In this document: positions 34,552 to 44,017 of the stretch, piece after piece
How positions within the stretch are numbered: position 1 is the stretch's first letter
How the letters are laid out: each line of letters starts with the position of its first letter
Made by a program: the position numbers and the translations under genes
Notes under the pieces: generated by a model
Told to the model about the DNA's origin: nothing
The model's database searches: none
What the model saw: only the letters and a program-made list of their open reading frames with translations
Assembly (NCBI GenBank): GCA_965214235.1
Contig: CBDCBH010000002.1
Span: 1,302,001 to 1,366,000, forward strand
DNA length: 64,000 nucleotides
Reading direction: 5' to 3'
Source of the DNA: Ilyomonas sp965214235
Lineage (GTDB): Bacteria; Bacteroidota; Bacteroidia; Chitinophagales; Chitinophagaceae

Positions 34552-36573
34552 ATGCAGGGCAAACATATTATACTAACCGCTTTTGTTTTTATTGCATTTC
34601 ATTTGGCTGCTGTTAGTCAGGTTTGCACTACATTGGGTCAAACGCCAGCCTCTGCTTTTCCGGTTTGCGGCACTGCAAATTTTAAACAGCAAACCGTTCC
34701 TCTTTTCAGTACACACAGCATAACCGTTCCAGGATGTAGCAGCAACGATGGTTACATGGATTACAATCCGTTTTGGTACAAGTTTACCTGCTTTCAATCC
34801 GGCACGCTTGGTTTTTTAATTACGCCAAATAATTTGGGTGATGATTATGACTGGCAATTGTACGACATAACAGGGCATAATGCTGATGATGTGTTTACCG
34901 ATAATTCGCTTGTTGTTACCGGCAACTGGGCGGGAACGTATGGAATAACAGGCGCACGAAACGGAGGTGCAAAAACGATTGAATGCGCCTCCGATCCTAC
35001 TATAAAAGAAAATAGCTTCGCTGCTATGCCAACGCTTATAAAAGGGCACACTTACCTGTTGCTGATAAGCCATTATACGCGAACACAAAGCGGTTATAGC
35101 TTATCCTTTTCAGGCGGCACCGCAAATATTACCGACCCAAGCACCCCGTCGTTAAAAAGCATCAATTCAAACTGTGAAGGCAACCAGATTATTTTAAGGT
35201 TAAATAAAAAAATGAAGTGCTCTTCGCTGGCTGCCGATGGCAGCGATTTCATTATCAATGCAACAGGCATTACCATTACCGCAGCACAAGCTGTAAGCTG
35301 TAGCAGCAGCTTTGACATGGATTCGGTATTACTTACTTTAAGCAACGATTTACCACAAGGTAAATACACGGTTACAGTGAAAAATGGCAGTGATGGGAAT
35401 ACACTTCTTGATAACTGCGATAATGCTTTGAATGCGGGCGCATCCTTATCAATTACCATCTTGCCAAAACAACCTACGCCTTTTGATAGCATCGCGCCGG
35501 TAACGTGTGCGCCGCAAATAATAGAGCTTGTTTTTAATAAGCCAATGCAATGCAATTCGATTGCTGAAGATGGGAGTGATTTTTCTATCGCAGGCAACAA
35601 TCCTGCTTCAATTGATGGGGCTTACGGCAGTTGCGAAAATGGCATAAGCGGTTCTATTTTCCTGCATCTTTCCCAACCCATTACCGAAGCCGGAACTTAT
35701 ACCATCACTACAAAAACGGGTACCGACGGCAATACCATTATTGATGAATGCGGAGAAATAACACCTGCAAATCAAAGCGTTTCTTTTTCAGTAAAAGATA
35801 CCGTTTCGGCTTTCTTTACAGCACAGCTTTTTTATGGTTGTAAAGAAGATACCATTGCCGTTTCGCACGATGGCAGCCATGGTGTAAATAGTTGGCTTTG
35901 GTTGTTTAGCAATAGCGTAACGCGCGCAAAACAAAACACAGAGGTAATGTACAATTCGTATGGCGAAAAAAATATTGAACTGATTGTGAGCAATGGCTTT
36001 TGCAGCGACACGGCTTATTCATCATTGAACCTTGACAACGAATTAAAAGCCAATTTTACAATGCCTGATATTGCCTGCCCTAACAACGCAGTAACCGTAA
36101 CCGATACCAGCACCGGCGATATTATTTCATATCAGTGGAATTTTGGAAATGGAAATAATTATTTTGGGAAAAATCCGCCGCCGCAAACCTATTCTCAAGC
36201 TAACAATTCTGTTAACTACCTGGTTCAGTTAATTGTACAAAACAACTTGCATTGCACCGATACGCTCACTAAGAACGTAAAGGTTGTTTACTCTTGTTTT
36301 ATTGCTGTGCCTTCTGCTTTTACGCCTAATGGCGATGGTATTAACGATTACTTGTATCCGCTAAACGCTTACAAAGCCGATAACCTTTCATTTATCGTTT
36401 ATAATCGTTTGGGGCAAGTGGTTTTTGAAACAAAAGACTGGACAAAAAAATGGGACGGACGCTTAAACGGGCAGCCGCAGCCCAATGGAACCTACGTTTG
36501 GATGCTGCAATACATACATCACGATACAAAGCAGTTTTATAGTTTACACGGAACTACCGTTTTAATAAGATAA
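34552..36573 (+). CDS. T9SS-exported surface protein with Ig-like repeats, PKD domains and type B sorting domain
   Basis: A 673-residue secreted protein. After a signal peptide (to about residue 22) comes a beta-rich domain (about 23-165), then two repeats of about 105 residues, each with LxxNKxMxCxSxAxDGSDF and a TxTxKxGxDGNTxxDxC block. Two PKD-like domains follow (about 405-580), and a CHU_C/gliding motility-associated C-terminal domain closes it (FTPNGDGINDYLYP, VYNRLGQVVFE, WDGRLNGQP, PNGTYVWML). The last is the type B signal for T9SS export and anchoring. The many Cys suggest disulfides. Role likely adhesion or matrix binding. Confidence 0.9.
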   Translation: MQGKHIILTAFVFIAFHLAAVSQVCTTLGQTPASAFPVCGTANFKQQTVPLFSTHSITVPGCSSNDGYMDYNPFWYKFTCFQSGTLGFLITPNNLGDDYDWQLYDITGHNADDVFTDNSLVVTGNWAGTYGITGARNGGAKTIECASDPTIKENSFAAMPTLIKGHTYLLLISHYTRTQSGYSLSFSGGTANITDPSTPSLKSINSNCEGNQIILRLNKKMKCSSLAADGSDFIINATGITITAAQAVSCSSSFDMDSVLLTLSNDLPQGKYTVTVKNGSDGNTLLDNCDNALNAGASLSITILPKQPTPFDSIAPVTCAPQIIELVFNKPMQCNSIAEDGSDFSIAGNNPASIDGAYGSCENGISGSIFLHLSQPITEAGTYTITTKTGTDGNTIIDECGEITPANQSVSFSVKDTVSAFFTAQLFYGCKEDTIAVSHDGSHGVNSWLWLFSNSVTRAKQNTEVMYNSYGEKNIELIVSNGFCSDTAYSSLNLDNELKANFTMPDIACPNNAVTVTDTSTGDIISYQWNFGNGNNYFGKNPPPQTYSQANNSVNYLVQLIVQNNLHCTDTLTKNVKVVYSCFIAVPSAFTPNGDGINDYLYPLNAYKADNLSFIVYNRLGQVVFETKDWTKKWDGRLNGQPQPNGTYVWMLQYIHHDTKQFYSLHGTTVLIR

Positions 36574-36591
36574 TCAAAAAAAGGCAATAGA

Positions 36592-36615
36592 AAAGCCGGT
36601 ATAACTACCGGCTTT
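36592..36615. terminator. Hairpin between the T9SS protein and the acidic protein genes
   Basis: 10-bp perfect stem AAAGCCGGTA / TACCGGCTTT with a TAAC loop, directly after the T9SS gene and before the convergent acidic gene end. The T-tract is short. Confidence 0.7.
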
Positions 36616-36646
36616 CAAATTTACAAATTCATCTTACCCTCGCAAA

Positions 36647-36961
36647 CTAAATTAAATCATCTTCTTCGTCTTCCTCATCTTCGTCATCATTTAAATCATC
36701 AACATCTTCTGTAACAACATCTTCATCGTCAAAATCAGCATCCTCAACATCATCAATTTTATCTTCATCCCCTACAAGCGGATCATCTTCATCTAAATCA
36801 TCGTCTTTATCCAAGTTATCATCTTCGTCCAAATCTTCATCTTCATCCTCTACCTCATCCTCGTCTTCATCATAAGCGGTAATAGTAGGCGCAAAATCGG
36901 GATAGGTGCCATAATCAAATCCATTAAAATAATTTTCCGTTTGCATATTGGTGAGTAACAT
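36647..36961 (-). CDS. Extremely acidic Asp/Glu-rich protein
   Basis: About 104 residues; I take the ATG at 36961, with alternatives at 36946 and 37009. After a short aromatic N terminus (YFNGFDYGTYPDF) the C-terminal 70 residues are almost all Asp, Glu, Leu and Val in runs such as EDEDEDLDEDDNL. Expected isoelectric point is very low and the tail should be disordered. It could bind calcium or basic proteins. No family is recognised. It lies just after the GT9 gene of the glycan locus on the same strand (64 bp gap) and could be part of that operon. Confidence 0.7.
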   Translation of the reverse strand: MLLTNMQTENYFNGFDYGTYPDFAPTITAYDEDEDEVEDEDEDLDEDDNLDKDDDLDEDDPLVGDEDKIDDVEDADFDDEDVVTEDVDDLNDDEDEEDEEDDLI

Positions 36962-37025
36962 AGCCGTTTTTGTAAAAAAAATATCAATTACTACGCCAAC
37001 GTTTGACATCCCAAATATTTTTATT

Positions 37026-38036
37026 TTATGTAACTGTTTTGGCTGCCTGGTTATTCAATTGCAATAAAGAAATCAGGTGTTGATAAGGAATTGAAAAATC
37101 GGGATGCTTAGTCCAATCCGTTACAAAATGAATGCTTTTGTTTAGCGGCGACCAACGCTCCGGCTCACCATCCATGCTAATGATAATGCTTGGCGTTTCT
37201 GTAGCTGAAGCAATGTGCGAAACCCCTGTACAATTGGCAATTAAGCAGGCGGCATTTTTAATAAGCAAAGCAGCACAGCCGATACTTGTTTTGCCTGTTG
37301 CGTTAATAGTTTTATGATTCATGTTTGCTATCACTTGCTGTGTAAGTAAGGCTTCATCTTTTGTTCCGGTTATTACAACTGTAAAACCTTTCTCAGCACA
37401 ATAATCTGCCAGCTTTGCAAAATATTCGGGTTGCCATTGCCGCCACCCACCACGCGATCCAGGATGAATGCACACATAATTTTTTAATTTTATTTCTGTG
37501 TGAAACTGTTCCCATTCTTTCTCATCCTGTTCGGTTAAAGGAAATTCTAAAAAATCGCCTTGCAAAGGCACACCCAAATGTTGCATTAACGCCTGATGCC
37601 GGTGAATTTCTGAACCATAATTTGGGTATGATAAAAACAAATCCGAATCAACAAAACTTTCATCATTGTAAAAGCCCGCTATATGCTTTGCATTCCATGA
37701 TAACATCATTTTGTTTACAATGGTTCCGTTGCCCTGCATCTGCAACAGCAAATCAAAATTTTTCGTTTTTATTTGCTCCAAAAAAAGTTGATATTCTGCT
37801 TCATTAAACGGTTGTTCCGGCAAGCCAATATAGCCGGGAAAATGAATAAACTGATCAAAATACTTATCAAACCGTTTTGCAAATTGTTCAGCCCAGGGCA
37901 AGCCAAGCAACGTAATTTTTGCGTAAGGATAAGCAGCACGCAAAGCTCTTATGGCAGGTATTGTGTTCAGCATATCGCCCAACTGCAAAGAACGAAAAAC
38001 GGCAATGGTTTTTATTTTTTCGGGTGATAATTTCAT
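37026..38036 (-). CDS. GT9 heptosyltransferase-like glycosyltransferase
   Basis: A 336-residue GT-B enzyme of family GT9, which transfers ADP-activated heptose to lipopolysaccharide core or related glycans. Family blocks are GDMLNTIPAIRALRAAYPYAKI at the N terminus, CIHPGSRGGWRQWQPEYFAKL, VVITGTKDE and NCTGVSHIASATETPSIII. The last gene-like step in a leftward operon: it overlaps the GT2 gene start-to-stop by 4 bp. A second GT9 lies at 44014. Donor and acceptor are inferred from family only. Confidence 0.9.
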   Translation of the reverse strand: MKLSPEKIKTIAVFRSLQLGDMLNTIPAIRALRAAYPYAKITLLGLPWAEQFAKRFDKYFDQFIHFPGYIGLPEQPFNEAEYQLFLEQIKTKNFDLLLQMQGNGTIVNKMMLSWNAKHIAGFYNDESFVDSDLFLSYPNYGSEIHRHQALMQHLGVPLQGDFLEFPLTEQDEKEWEQFHTEIKLKNYVCIHPGSRGGWRQWQPEYFAKLADYCAEKGFTVVITGTKDEALLTQQVIANMNHKTINATGKTSIGCAALLIKNAACLIANCTGVSHIASATETPSIIISMDGEPERWSPLNKSIHFVTDWTKHPDFSIPYQHLISLLQLNNQAAKTVT

Positions 38037-39010
38037 AGAAAAAAAACCTTGAATTTATAAGCTCCGTACAAGGTCCAAAATACCGACAAAAAAGGAATGA
38101 AAAACGAAGTAATCACCATTTCGCACACGTGCGATAGCGAACGCGAATTGTTACGCAATCGTTTTGCAATAAAAACAAACTCCATTATCAGCCAGCAAGC
38201 AAAACAAAAGGCCGATAAAAAATAAAAATGATTGATAAGTAAAAACAAACCAGCTATAAACAAAACAATCATTGCATAGTAATTCCAAAGCGGCGAAGCC
38301 AGTATTCTGGAACGAAACAAACAAGGATGTTTTTTAAACAACAAGGCATTAAACATGCTTTTCTTTTGTTCCTTCAAACTCACGCCCCACGCAGCTTTGC
38401 GCACCGGATGAACCACTACGGCATCCGCTGCTTTTACAATTGAAATATGAGCATTTAATAACTTAAATTCAAGCTCGCTATCTTCCCGCCACGCCATAGT
38501 AAAATCCTCATCGAAACCACCCGTTTTGCGCAATGCAGTTTTTGTACAGGCGCAGTTTGCGGTAATAAAATCAGCGGTCTCCAAACCGGCTGTGTTGCGC
38601 TCATAATCGGTGGGTTGTTCAGGTATCGGCACAACAGTTTTTCCGCTAAAAGCAATGTCTTTTTTTTGGTTGAGTACATACGCGTTCCAATAACTTTGCA
38701 ACCAGGTTTGAGACGGTTGTGTATCATCATCGGTAAATACAATCAATTCGCCGCTGGCTGTTTGCCAGCCCTGGTTTCGCGCTGCTGCTGGTCCACTTTT
38801 TTTTAATAATGAAGTATAAACAAACGTTGCATTTTTTTGCCCCAAAAATTGCTCTGCTAACGAAGCTGCCTGTTCATCTTCACCATCCGAAACTACAACC
38901 ACTTCATACGCACCGGTAAAGCTTTGCTGCTGCAATGCAGCAAGGCATTGCTTTAATAAATTTGCTCGTTTATAAGTAGGTATAACAACAGAAATATTCA
39001 CTTTCATCAT
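38033..39010 (-). CDS. GT2 family glycosyltransferase
   Basis: A 325-residue GT-A enzyme. The N terminus reads VVIPTYKRANLLKQCLAALQQQSF, followed by VVVSDGEDE, GPAAARNQGW and the metal-binding TDDDTQPS; the WREDSELEFKL block is the catalytic base region. Two hydrophobic helices near the C terminus (about 250-290) tie it to the inner membrane. It overlaps the next gene by 4 bp and sits 15 bp after the carbamoyltransferase gene, so all three are co-translated. Confidence 0.93.
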   Translation of the reverse strand: MMKVNISVVIPTYKRANLLKQCLAALQQQSFTGAYEVVVVSDGEDEQAASLAEQFLGQKNATFVYTSLLKKSGPAAARNQGWQTASGELIVFTDDDTQPSQTWLQSYWNAYVLNQKKDIAFSGKTVVPIPEQPTDYERNTAGLETADFITANCACTKTALRKTGGFDEDFTMAWREDSELEFKLLNAHISIVKAADAVVVHPVRKAAWGVSLKEQKKSMFNALLFKKHPCLFRSRILASPLWNYYAMIVLFIAGLFLLINHFYFLSAFCFACWLIMEFVFIAKRLRNNSRSLSHVCEMVITSFFIPFLSVFWTLYGAYKFKVFFL

Positions 39011-39025
39011 AGTAAAAAGAGAAAC

Positions 39026-40777
39026 TTATTTTACTAAAACAGTTTCTTCGCGATAGTTTTTATTTACTGTTTTTCTTTCCCTCTTGTCAAGCCTGAAATC
39101 AAGTTGTAATGGCTTTTTTTCTAATAAGAAAGAACCAATCACCAACGCATCAAACGGCGATGTCCAAAAGCATTCAACCGCATCGCGTGGTGTGCAAACA
39201 ATAGGCTCGCTACGGGTGTTGAAAGAAGTGTTTACTAACACTGGAACGCCGGTTATCTTTTTAAACTCTGTGAGCAGTTGATAATACAACGGGTGCTGAT
39301 GTTCATTAATGGTTTGTATTCGTGCCGTTCCATCCACATGCCGCACCGCAGGGATGGCATCTTTTTTATCTTCTTTTACACCGTAAACAAACAACATAAA
39401 CGGCGAATAGAGGGCGCCTTCAAACCATTCGTGCGCATCTTCTTCGCGAACTACAGGAGCTACCGGGCGAAAGTCTTCACGGTCTTTAATTTCATTCAAT
39501 CTTGCCTGCATGTTTTCGTTTATGGGCGAAGCCAAAATAGATCGCGCACCTAATGCACGCGGTCCGAACTCCATGCGTCCCTGGCACCACCCGATAATTT
39601 TATCCTGCGCTAATATTTGTGCAGTTTCTTTCGCTATATCAACCATTTTTTTATAGGGAACTTTTGTCCATTTTAAAAAGGTTTCTATTTCTTCATTTTT
39701 AAACTCTGGTCCCCAGTAACAATGGTTCATCACAAACAATTTATCGTTGCTTTTTCTTTCCTGTGCATCAATCCATAAGGCTGCTCCCAACGCCGTTCCA
39801 TCGTCGCCGGAAGCAGGTTGCACCCATATATTTTTAAATGATGAACGGTCTCTGATAACCGCATTGGCAACACAGTTTAACGCCACGCCACCAGCGAGAC
39901 AGAGGTTGCTTTCACCTGTTGTTTTGTGAAGCCAGTTTGCAAGTTGCAACACCGTTTCCTCCACAACTTTTTGCATTGAATGCGCAATGTTGAAATGCTT
40001 TTCGCCAAAGGGTTCGCTTCGCAACCGTTTGGCGCCAAAACGTTCTTCCAAACGATATTCGTCAATGGTGTAAATACCGTTTTCTTTTACATCAATCATA
40101 GAGCGAAATTCATCCAGATAAACAGGCTTTCCATACGATGCCAATGCCATTACCTTGTACTCATCAGACGAATGCAAAAAGCCTAAATGCGTGGTTACGG
40201 CTTCATACAATAAACCTATTGAATGCGGTATCATTACTTCGCCAATTTTGTTCAGTTCATTGCCTTTTCCAACGTAATAAGATGTGCTTACTTCTTCTCC
40301 CCTGCCATCAATCGTCATTACTGCTGCCGATGAATAAGGCGAACATAAAAAAGCACTTGCCGCATGTGCCAGATGGTGGTTTACATAATGCCATTTCGCT
40401 GGCTCTGCCTTTGCACCAACAAAACGCTTTTGTAGGTGATGCGGGTAGCCATCCGCCAACATAAACGGCGCGGCTTTTATGTAGGAAGAAAACAACTCAT
40501 CCCATTCGCCGTAAATGGTGGCGCCTTTGTTTTTATTAAGAAGTGTGGGATCGAACGAATAAGTGAAATGATCAACTTCATTCAAGTGAATACCGGCAAC
40601 TTGCAAGCAATAATCTATCGCATGATAAGGCAGTTCCCATGTTGAAAACGGAATCGGTCGCTTGCCATGTTTAATGTGTGTAAAACGTTCTTCTTCGGCG
40701 GCAGCCAGCAAAACGCCATCTTTTATAATGCACGCAGCGCTATCGTGAAAAACAGCATTGATACCAATTGTGTACAT
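39026..40777 (-). CDS. NodU/CmcH-type carbamoyltransferase
   Basis: A 583-residue enzyme that uses carbamoyl phosphate and ATP to carbamoylate a sugar hydroxyl. I start at MYTIGINAVFHDSAAC, the family N terminus, rather than 47 residues upstream. The HSP70-actin-like N-terminal domain shows HDSAACI, EEERFTHIKH, HHLAHAASAF and TIDGRGE; the C-terminal YrdC-like domain shows GPRALGARSI, RPVAPVV and VNTSFNTRSEPIV. In Pseudomonas aeruginosa a related enzyme carbamoylates a core heptose, which fits the heptosyltransferases here. First gene of the leftward operon. Confidence 0.93.
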   Translation of the reverse strand: MYTIGINAVFHDSAACIIKDGVLLAAAEEERFTHIKHGKRPIPFSTWELPYHAIDYCLQVAGIHLNEVDHFTYSFDPTLLNKNKGATIYGEWDELFSSYIKAAPFMLADGYPHHLQKRFVGAKAEPAKWHYVNHHLAHAASAFLCSPYSSAAVMTIDGRGEEVSTSYYVGKGNELNKIGEVMIPHSIGLLYEAVTTHLGFLHSSDEYKVMALASYGKPVYLDEFRSMIDVKENGIYTIDEYRLEERFGAKRLRSEPFGEKHFNIAHSMQKVVEETVLQLANWLHKTTGESNLCLAGGVALNCVANAVIRDRSSFKNIWVQPASGDDGTALGAALWIDAQERKSNDKLFVMNHCYWGPEFKNEEIETFLKWTKVPYKKMVDIAKETAQILAQDKIIGWCQGRMEFGPRALGARSILASPINENMQARLNEIKDREDFRPVAPVVREEDAHEWFEGALYSPFMLFVYGVKEDKKDAIPAVRHVDGTARIQTINEHQHPLYYQLLTEFKKITGVPVLVNTSFNTRSEPIVCTPRDAVECFWTSPFDALVIGSFLLEKKPLQLDFRLDKRERKTVNKNYREETVLVK

Positions 40778-41142
40778 AGAAGTAAGTTTATGAGAGAAAA
40801 ATTTTTTAAAATAAAACGAATAGAGCAGAAGTCTGTTTTTGATTGTGTTTTCCGGTATTTTTTTATAACGAAACCACTGCAAACAAATAGCAAACCACAG
40901 TTCCTTATTCCTTATCAAAAAGCCATCTGCAACTTCCTTTCAAAGTGTTCTGCATTGGTAAACATTTAGATAAATATGATGTTCAATAAAAAGAAAATTC
41001 ATAGCTATGCTTTTTTATTGATATGTTCATGTAGAAACGCTTCTACAAAAAGAAGCAGGCAAATTGATAACCTGCTGAACCGCTTGCCATTACTGGTTTG
41101 GCACCATTTTCAATACGCAATTTGCACATTTGCGAAAGCAGT
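40778..41142. other. Divergent promoter region of the glycan locus
   Basis: This 365 bp gap holds no gene I can support. Two inverted repeats lie near the rightward operon: GTAGAA-ACGC-TTCTAC at 41031-41046, and AGCAGG with CCTGCT around 41055-41077. They could be operator or leader structures. No exact TAnnTTTG was seen; CACATTTG about 20 bp before the GT4 start is one base off. Confidence 0.4.
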
Positions 41143-42138
41143 ATGACTATGAAAACAGAACGGCCGAAAATATTTACATGGCATATCCATGGAACATATT
41201 TATATTATTTGTCGCAAGGAAATTTTACAATCTATATACCGGTTACTACAGAAAAAAACGAAGGCTATTATGGCAGAGGAGAAACGTTTCCATTCGGCGA
41301 TAATGTGATTGAAGTAAATGCAAAAGATGTAAAAAACATAACGTTTGATTGCATCTTGTTTCAGACGAATAAAAACTATTTGATTGACCAATATGATGTG
41401 CTTTCAGATGAACAACGCAAACTTCCCAAGGTTTATGTAGAGCACGATACGCCTGCAAAATATCCTGCCGATGCAAAGCATTTAATGAATGACCCGGATG
41501 TGTTAATGGTTCATGTTACCAACTTCAATAAATTAATGTGGAACAATGACCATTGCAGAATTGTAAAGGTAATTGATCATGGTGTTATCGTTCCTCCTCA
41601 CAGTTATACCGGAGATCTGGAAAAAGGTGTTGTTATCGTCAATCATCTACACCAAAGAGGACGAAAATTAGGTGCAGATATTTTTGAAAAAGTAAGAAAG
41701 AAAATACCGCTTGACTTAATTGGCATGGGTACAGAAGAATATGGCGGTTTAGGCGAAGTGCTGCACCCGCAGATGCCTGATCTTGTTGGAAAATACCGCT
41801 TTTGTTTTAACCCGATCCGGTGGACCAGCCTGGGATTAGCCGTTCTGGAAGCAATGGCTACCGGCTTGCCTGTTGTAGCCCTTGCCACTACTGAATATGT
41901 TACCGTAATAAAAGACGGAGTAAACGGTTTTATTCATACTGATATTGATTATTTAATTGAAAAAATGCAGTGGCTGTTAGAGAACAAAATCAAGTCTCAC
42001 AGCGTAGGTAATGAAGCCAGAAAAACGATACAAAACAGATTTGGTATTGAACGATTTACAAATGATTGGGAGCAGGTGTTTCAACTTGCTATGATAAACA
42101 ATAAACTAACCTATGAAAAAGAAAATAGCCTTCATTAG
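41143..42138 (+). CDS. GT4-like glycosyltransferase, first gene of the rightward operon
   Basis: A 331-residue GT-B enzyme starting at ATG 41143 (41149 is also possible). The N-terminal half reads FTWHIHGTYLYYLSQ and YVEHDTPAKYP; the C-terminal half has the GT4 nucleotide site: VVIVNHLHQRG, NPIRWTSLGLAVLEAMATGLPVVAL, the E-x7-E-like segment with a single clear Glu. The last 26 bp overlap the next gene in another frame. It may use a GDP- or UDP-sugar. Confidence 0.87.
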   Translation: MTMKTERPKIFTWHIHGTYLYYLSQGNFTIYIPVTTEKNEGYYGRGETFPFGDNVIEVNAKDVKNITFDCILFQTNKNYLIDQYDVLSDEQRKLPKVYVEHDTPAKYPADAKHLMNDPDVLMVHVTNFNKLMWNNDHCRIVKVIDHGVIVPPHSYTGDLEKGVVIVNHLHQRGRKLGADIFEKVRKKIPLDLIGMGTEEYGGLGEVLHPQMPDLVGKYRFCFNPIRWTSLGLAVLEAMATGLPVVALATTEYVTVIKDGVNGFIHTDIDYLIEKMQWLLENKIKSHSVGNEARKTIQNRFGIERFTNDWEQVFQLAMINNKLTYEKENSLH

Positions 42139-43453
42139 TGAACACGCTTCGCCGCTGGCAACCTTAGGTGGCGTTGACAGCGGCGGACAAAATGTGTATG
42201 TGGCGGAACTGCCCAAACACTTAGCCGAAATGGGTTATGAGATTGATATTTTTACGCGGAAAGAAAGTAATATTTCAACGGTTATTAATTGGCTTCCTAA
42301 CATTCGTGTGATTCATGTAAAAGCAGGTCCGGCAACCATTCTGCCAAAGGAAGAATTGCTTTGCCACATGGATGAATTTACCGATAACATGGCAAAGTTT
42401 ATTAGTAACGAAAATGTGTGTTACCAGTTAATACATGCCAATTTTTTTATGTCTGCGATGGTGGCATCCAACATCAAAAAAAAGTTTGGCATTCCATATA
42501 CAGTAACGTTTCATGCGCTGGGTTTGGTTCGGCAACTGTATCAAAAAGAAATGGATAAATTTCCTGCAAGCCGCATCCATATTGAGAAAGAGATTGTTTG
42601 GGATGCCGATTTTTTAATAGCAGAATGTCCGCAGGATAAAGAAGATTTGATACAGCATTACAACGCAAATGCAAATAAAATTACTATCATTCCGTGCGGC
42701 TTCAGTAACAAAGAATTTTATCCTATTGAAAAAAGGAAAGCCAGAACCATTTTACATCTTCCCCAGCACGAAAAAATATTACTTCAGTTGGGAAGAATGG
42801 TTCCGCGCAAAGGAGTTGACAATGTAATAAAAGCCATTAGTAAAATAAAAAGCGGGTTGCACTCCATACATCTTGTAATTGTTGGCGGCGATGCCGATAC
42901 GCCTGATCCAAATTTAACACCCGAAATTGCACGTTTAATAGAAGTGGCGAAGAATGCAAATGTTCGATCACGCATTACGTTTGTTGGCAGAAAAACACGC
43001 GATGTATTGAAGTATTATTATGCTGCTGCCGACTTGTTTATTACAACGCCTTGGTATGAGCCATTCGGTATTACACCATTAGAAGCGATGGCTTGCGGAA
43101 CGCCTGTAATTGGCGCCAATGTAGGTGGTATAAAGTACAGCATTGACGATGGCAAAACCGGCTTTCTTGTTCCGCCAAATAACCCCGAAGCTTTAGCCGA
43201 AAAAATTGAACAAGCGTTAAGTTGCGAGTATAATTTACAAGTTATGAGCAACAATTGCGTTCAACGCGTGAATAAATTGTTTACATGGAAACAAGTGGCG
43301 GCCAGCTGCGATGCTTTATATCATAAAATGGTTGCAAGAAGACACAACACACAACCTGTTTTAAATACTTTTATTAAAGGAAACTATTTCGCTTTGCGCA
43401 ACCATCAACTTATTACTAACGAGCCATGGTTTGCTATTTTTGCCACAGAGTAA
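42113..43453 (+). CDS. GT4 glycosyltransferase with sucrose-synthase/MshA-like N terminus
   Basis: A 446-residue retaining GT-B enzyme. The start (SEHASPLATLGGVDSGGQNVYV) resembles the N terminus of sucrose-phosphate synthase and MshA. Acceptor-side blocks are VTFHALG and IIPCGFSNKEFYP; the donor site has LLQLGRMVPRKGVDNVI, the E-x7-E motif EPFGITPLE, and ACGTPVIGANVGG. The protein continues about 40 residues past the usual GT4 end. It overlaps the previous gene by 26 bp and lies 6 bp before gmhB, so the operon is tight. Confidence 0.92.
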   Translation: MKKKIAFISEHASPLATLGGVDSGGQNVYVAELPKHLAEMGYEIDIFTRKESNISTVINWLPNIRVIHVKAGPATILPKEELLCHMDEFTDNMAKFISNENVCYQLIHANFFMSAMVASNIKKKFGIPYTVTFHALGLVRQLYQKEMDKFPASRIHIEKEIVWDADFLIAECPQDKEDLIQHYNANANKITIIPCGFSNKEFYPIEKRKARTILHLPQHEKILLQLGRMVPRKGVDNVIKAISKIKSGLHSIHLVIVGGDADTPDPNLTPEIARLIEVAKNANVRSRITFVGRKTRDVLKYYYAAADLFITTPWYEPFGITPLEAMACGTPVIGANVGGIKYSIDDGKTGFLVPPNNPEALAEKIEQALSCEYNLQVMSNNCVQRVNKLFTWKQVAASCDALYHKMVARRHNTQPVLNTFIKGNYFALRNHQLITNEPWFAIFATE

Positions 43454-43459
43454 CAACAG

Positions 43460-44017
43460 ATGAAGAAAGCAATTTTTATTGATAAAGACGGCACATTAAT
43501 TCCGGATATACCGTATAACGTCAACCCTAAACTCATTACACTTTCCGATACAGCTATACCAGCTTTGCAATTACTGCAAAATCAAAATTTTTTGTTGATT
43601 GTCATCTCCAATCAAAGCGGTGTGGCAAGAGGATATTTTAAAGAAGAAGACTTGCAAAATGTAAGTAATGCTATCACTGATTTATTAAATGAAGAAGGCG
43701 TTATTATCAATGGCTTTTACTATTGTCCGCATTATAAAGAAGGAACTGTAAAAGAATACACCATTGATTGTGATTGCCGCAAACCTAAACCTGGCCTGCT
43801 TTTGCGGGCGGTTAAAGATTTTAATATAGATGTAAAACAATCGTGGATGGTAGGAGATATTTTAAACGATGTTGAAGCCGGTAAAGCTGCTGGTTGCAAA
43901 ACCATCTTACTTAAAAATGGCAACGAAACCGAATGGATAATGAATGAAAAACGACAACCCGATTTTGTTGCAGAAAATTTACTTGAGGCTGCTAATCTGA
44001 TTGTAGAAAATTCATGA
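43460..44017 (+). CDS. gmhB: D-glycero-beta-D-manno-heptose 1,7-bisphosphate 7-phosphatase-like (GmhB/HisB-N)
   Basis: A 185-residue HAD-IIIA phosphatase. HAD motif I is FIDKDGT (D8, D10), motif II ISNQSG, motif III/IV WMVGDILNDVEAG. A zinc-binding Cys-His set (YYCPHY and CDCRKPKPG) matches GmhB and HisB-N. In ADP-heptose synthesis GmhB removes the 7-phosphate. No gmhA, hldE or hldD is in this window, so precursor steps come from elsewhere or the substrate differs. Neighbouring GT9 genes favour a heptose role. It overlaps the next gene by 4 bp. Confidence 0.88.
   Translation: MKKAIFIDKDGTLIPDIPYNVNPKLITLSDTAIPALQLLQNQNFLLIVISNQSGVARGYFKEEDLQNVSNAITDLLNEEGVIINGFYYCPHYKEGTVKEYTIDCDCRKPKPGLLLRAVKDFNIDVKQSWMVGDILNDVEAGKAAGCKTILLKNGNETEWIMNEKRQPDFVAENLLEAANLIVENS

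Noticed and set aside
35094..35600. 168-residue minus-strand open frame in the T9SS surface-protein gene
   Set aside because: The plus-strand protein has recognised repeats and a sorting domain; the reverse frame has no domain or promoter.
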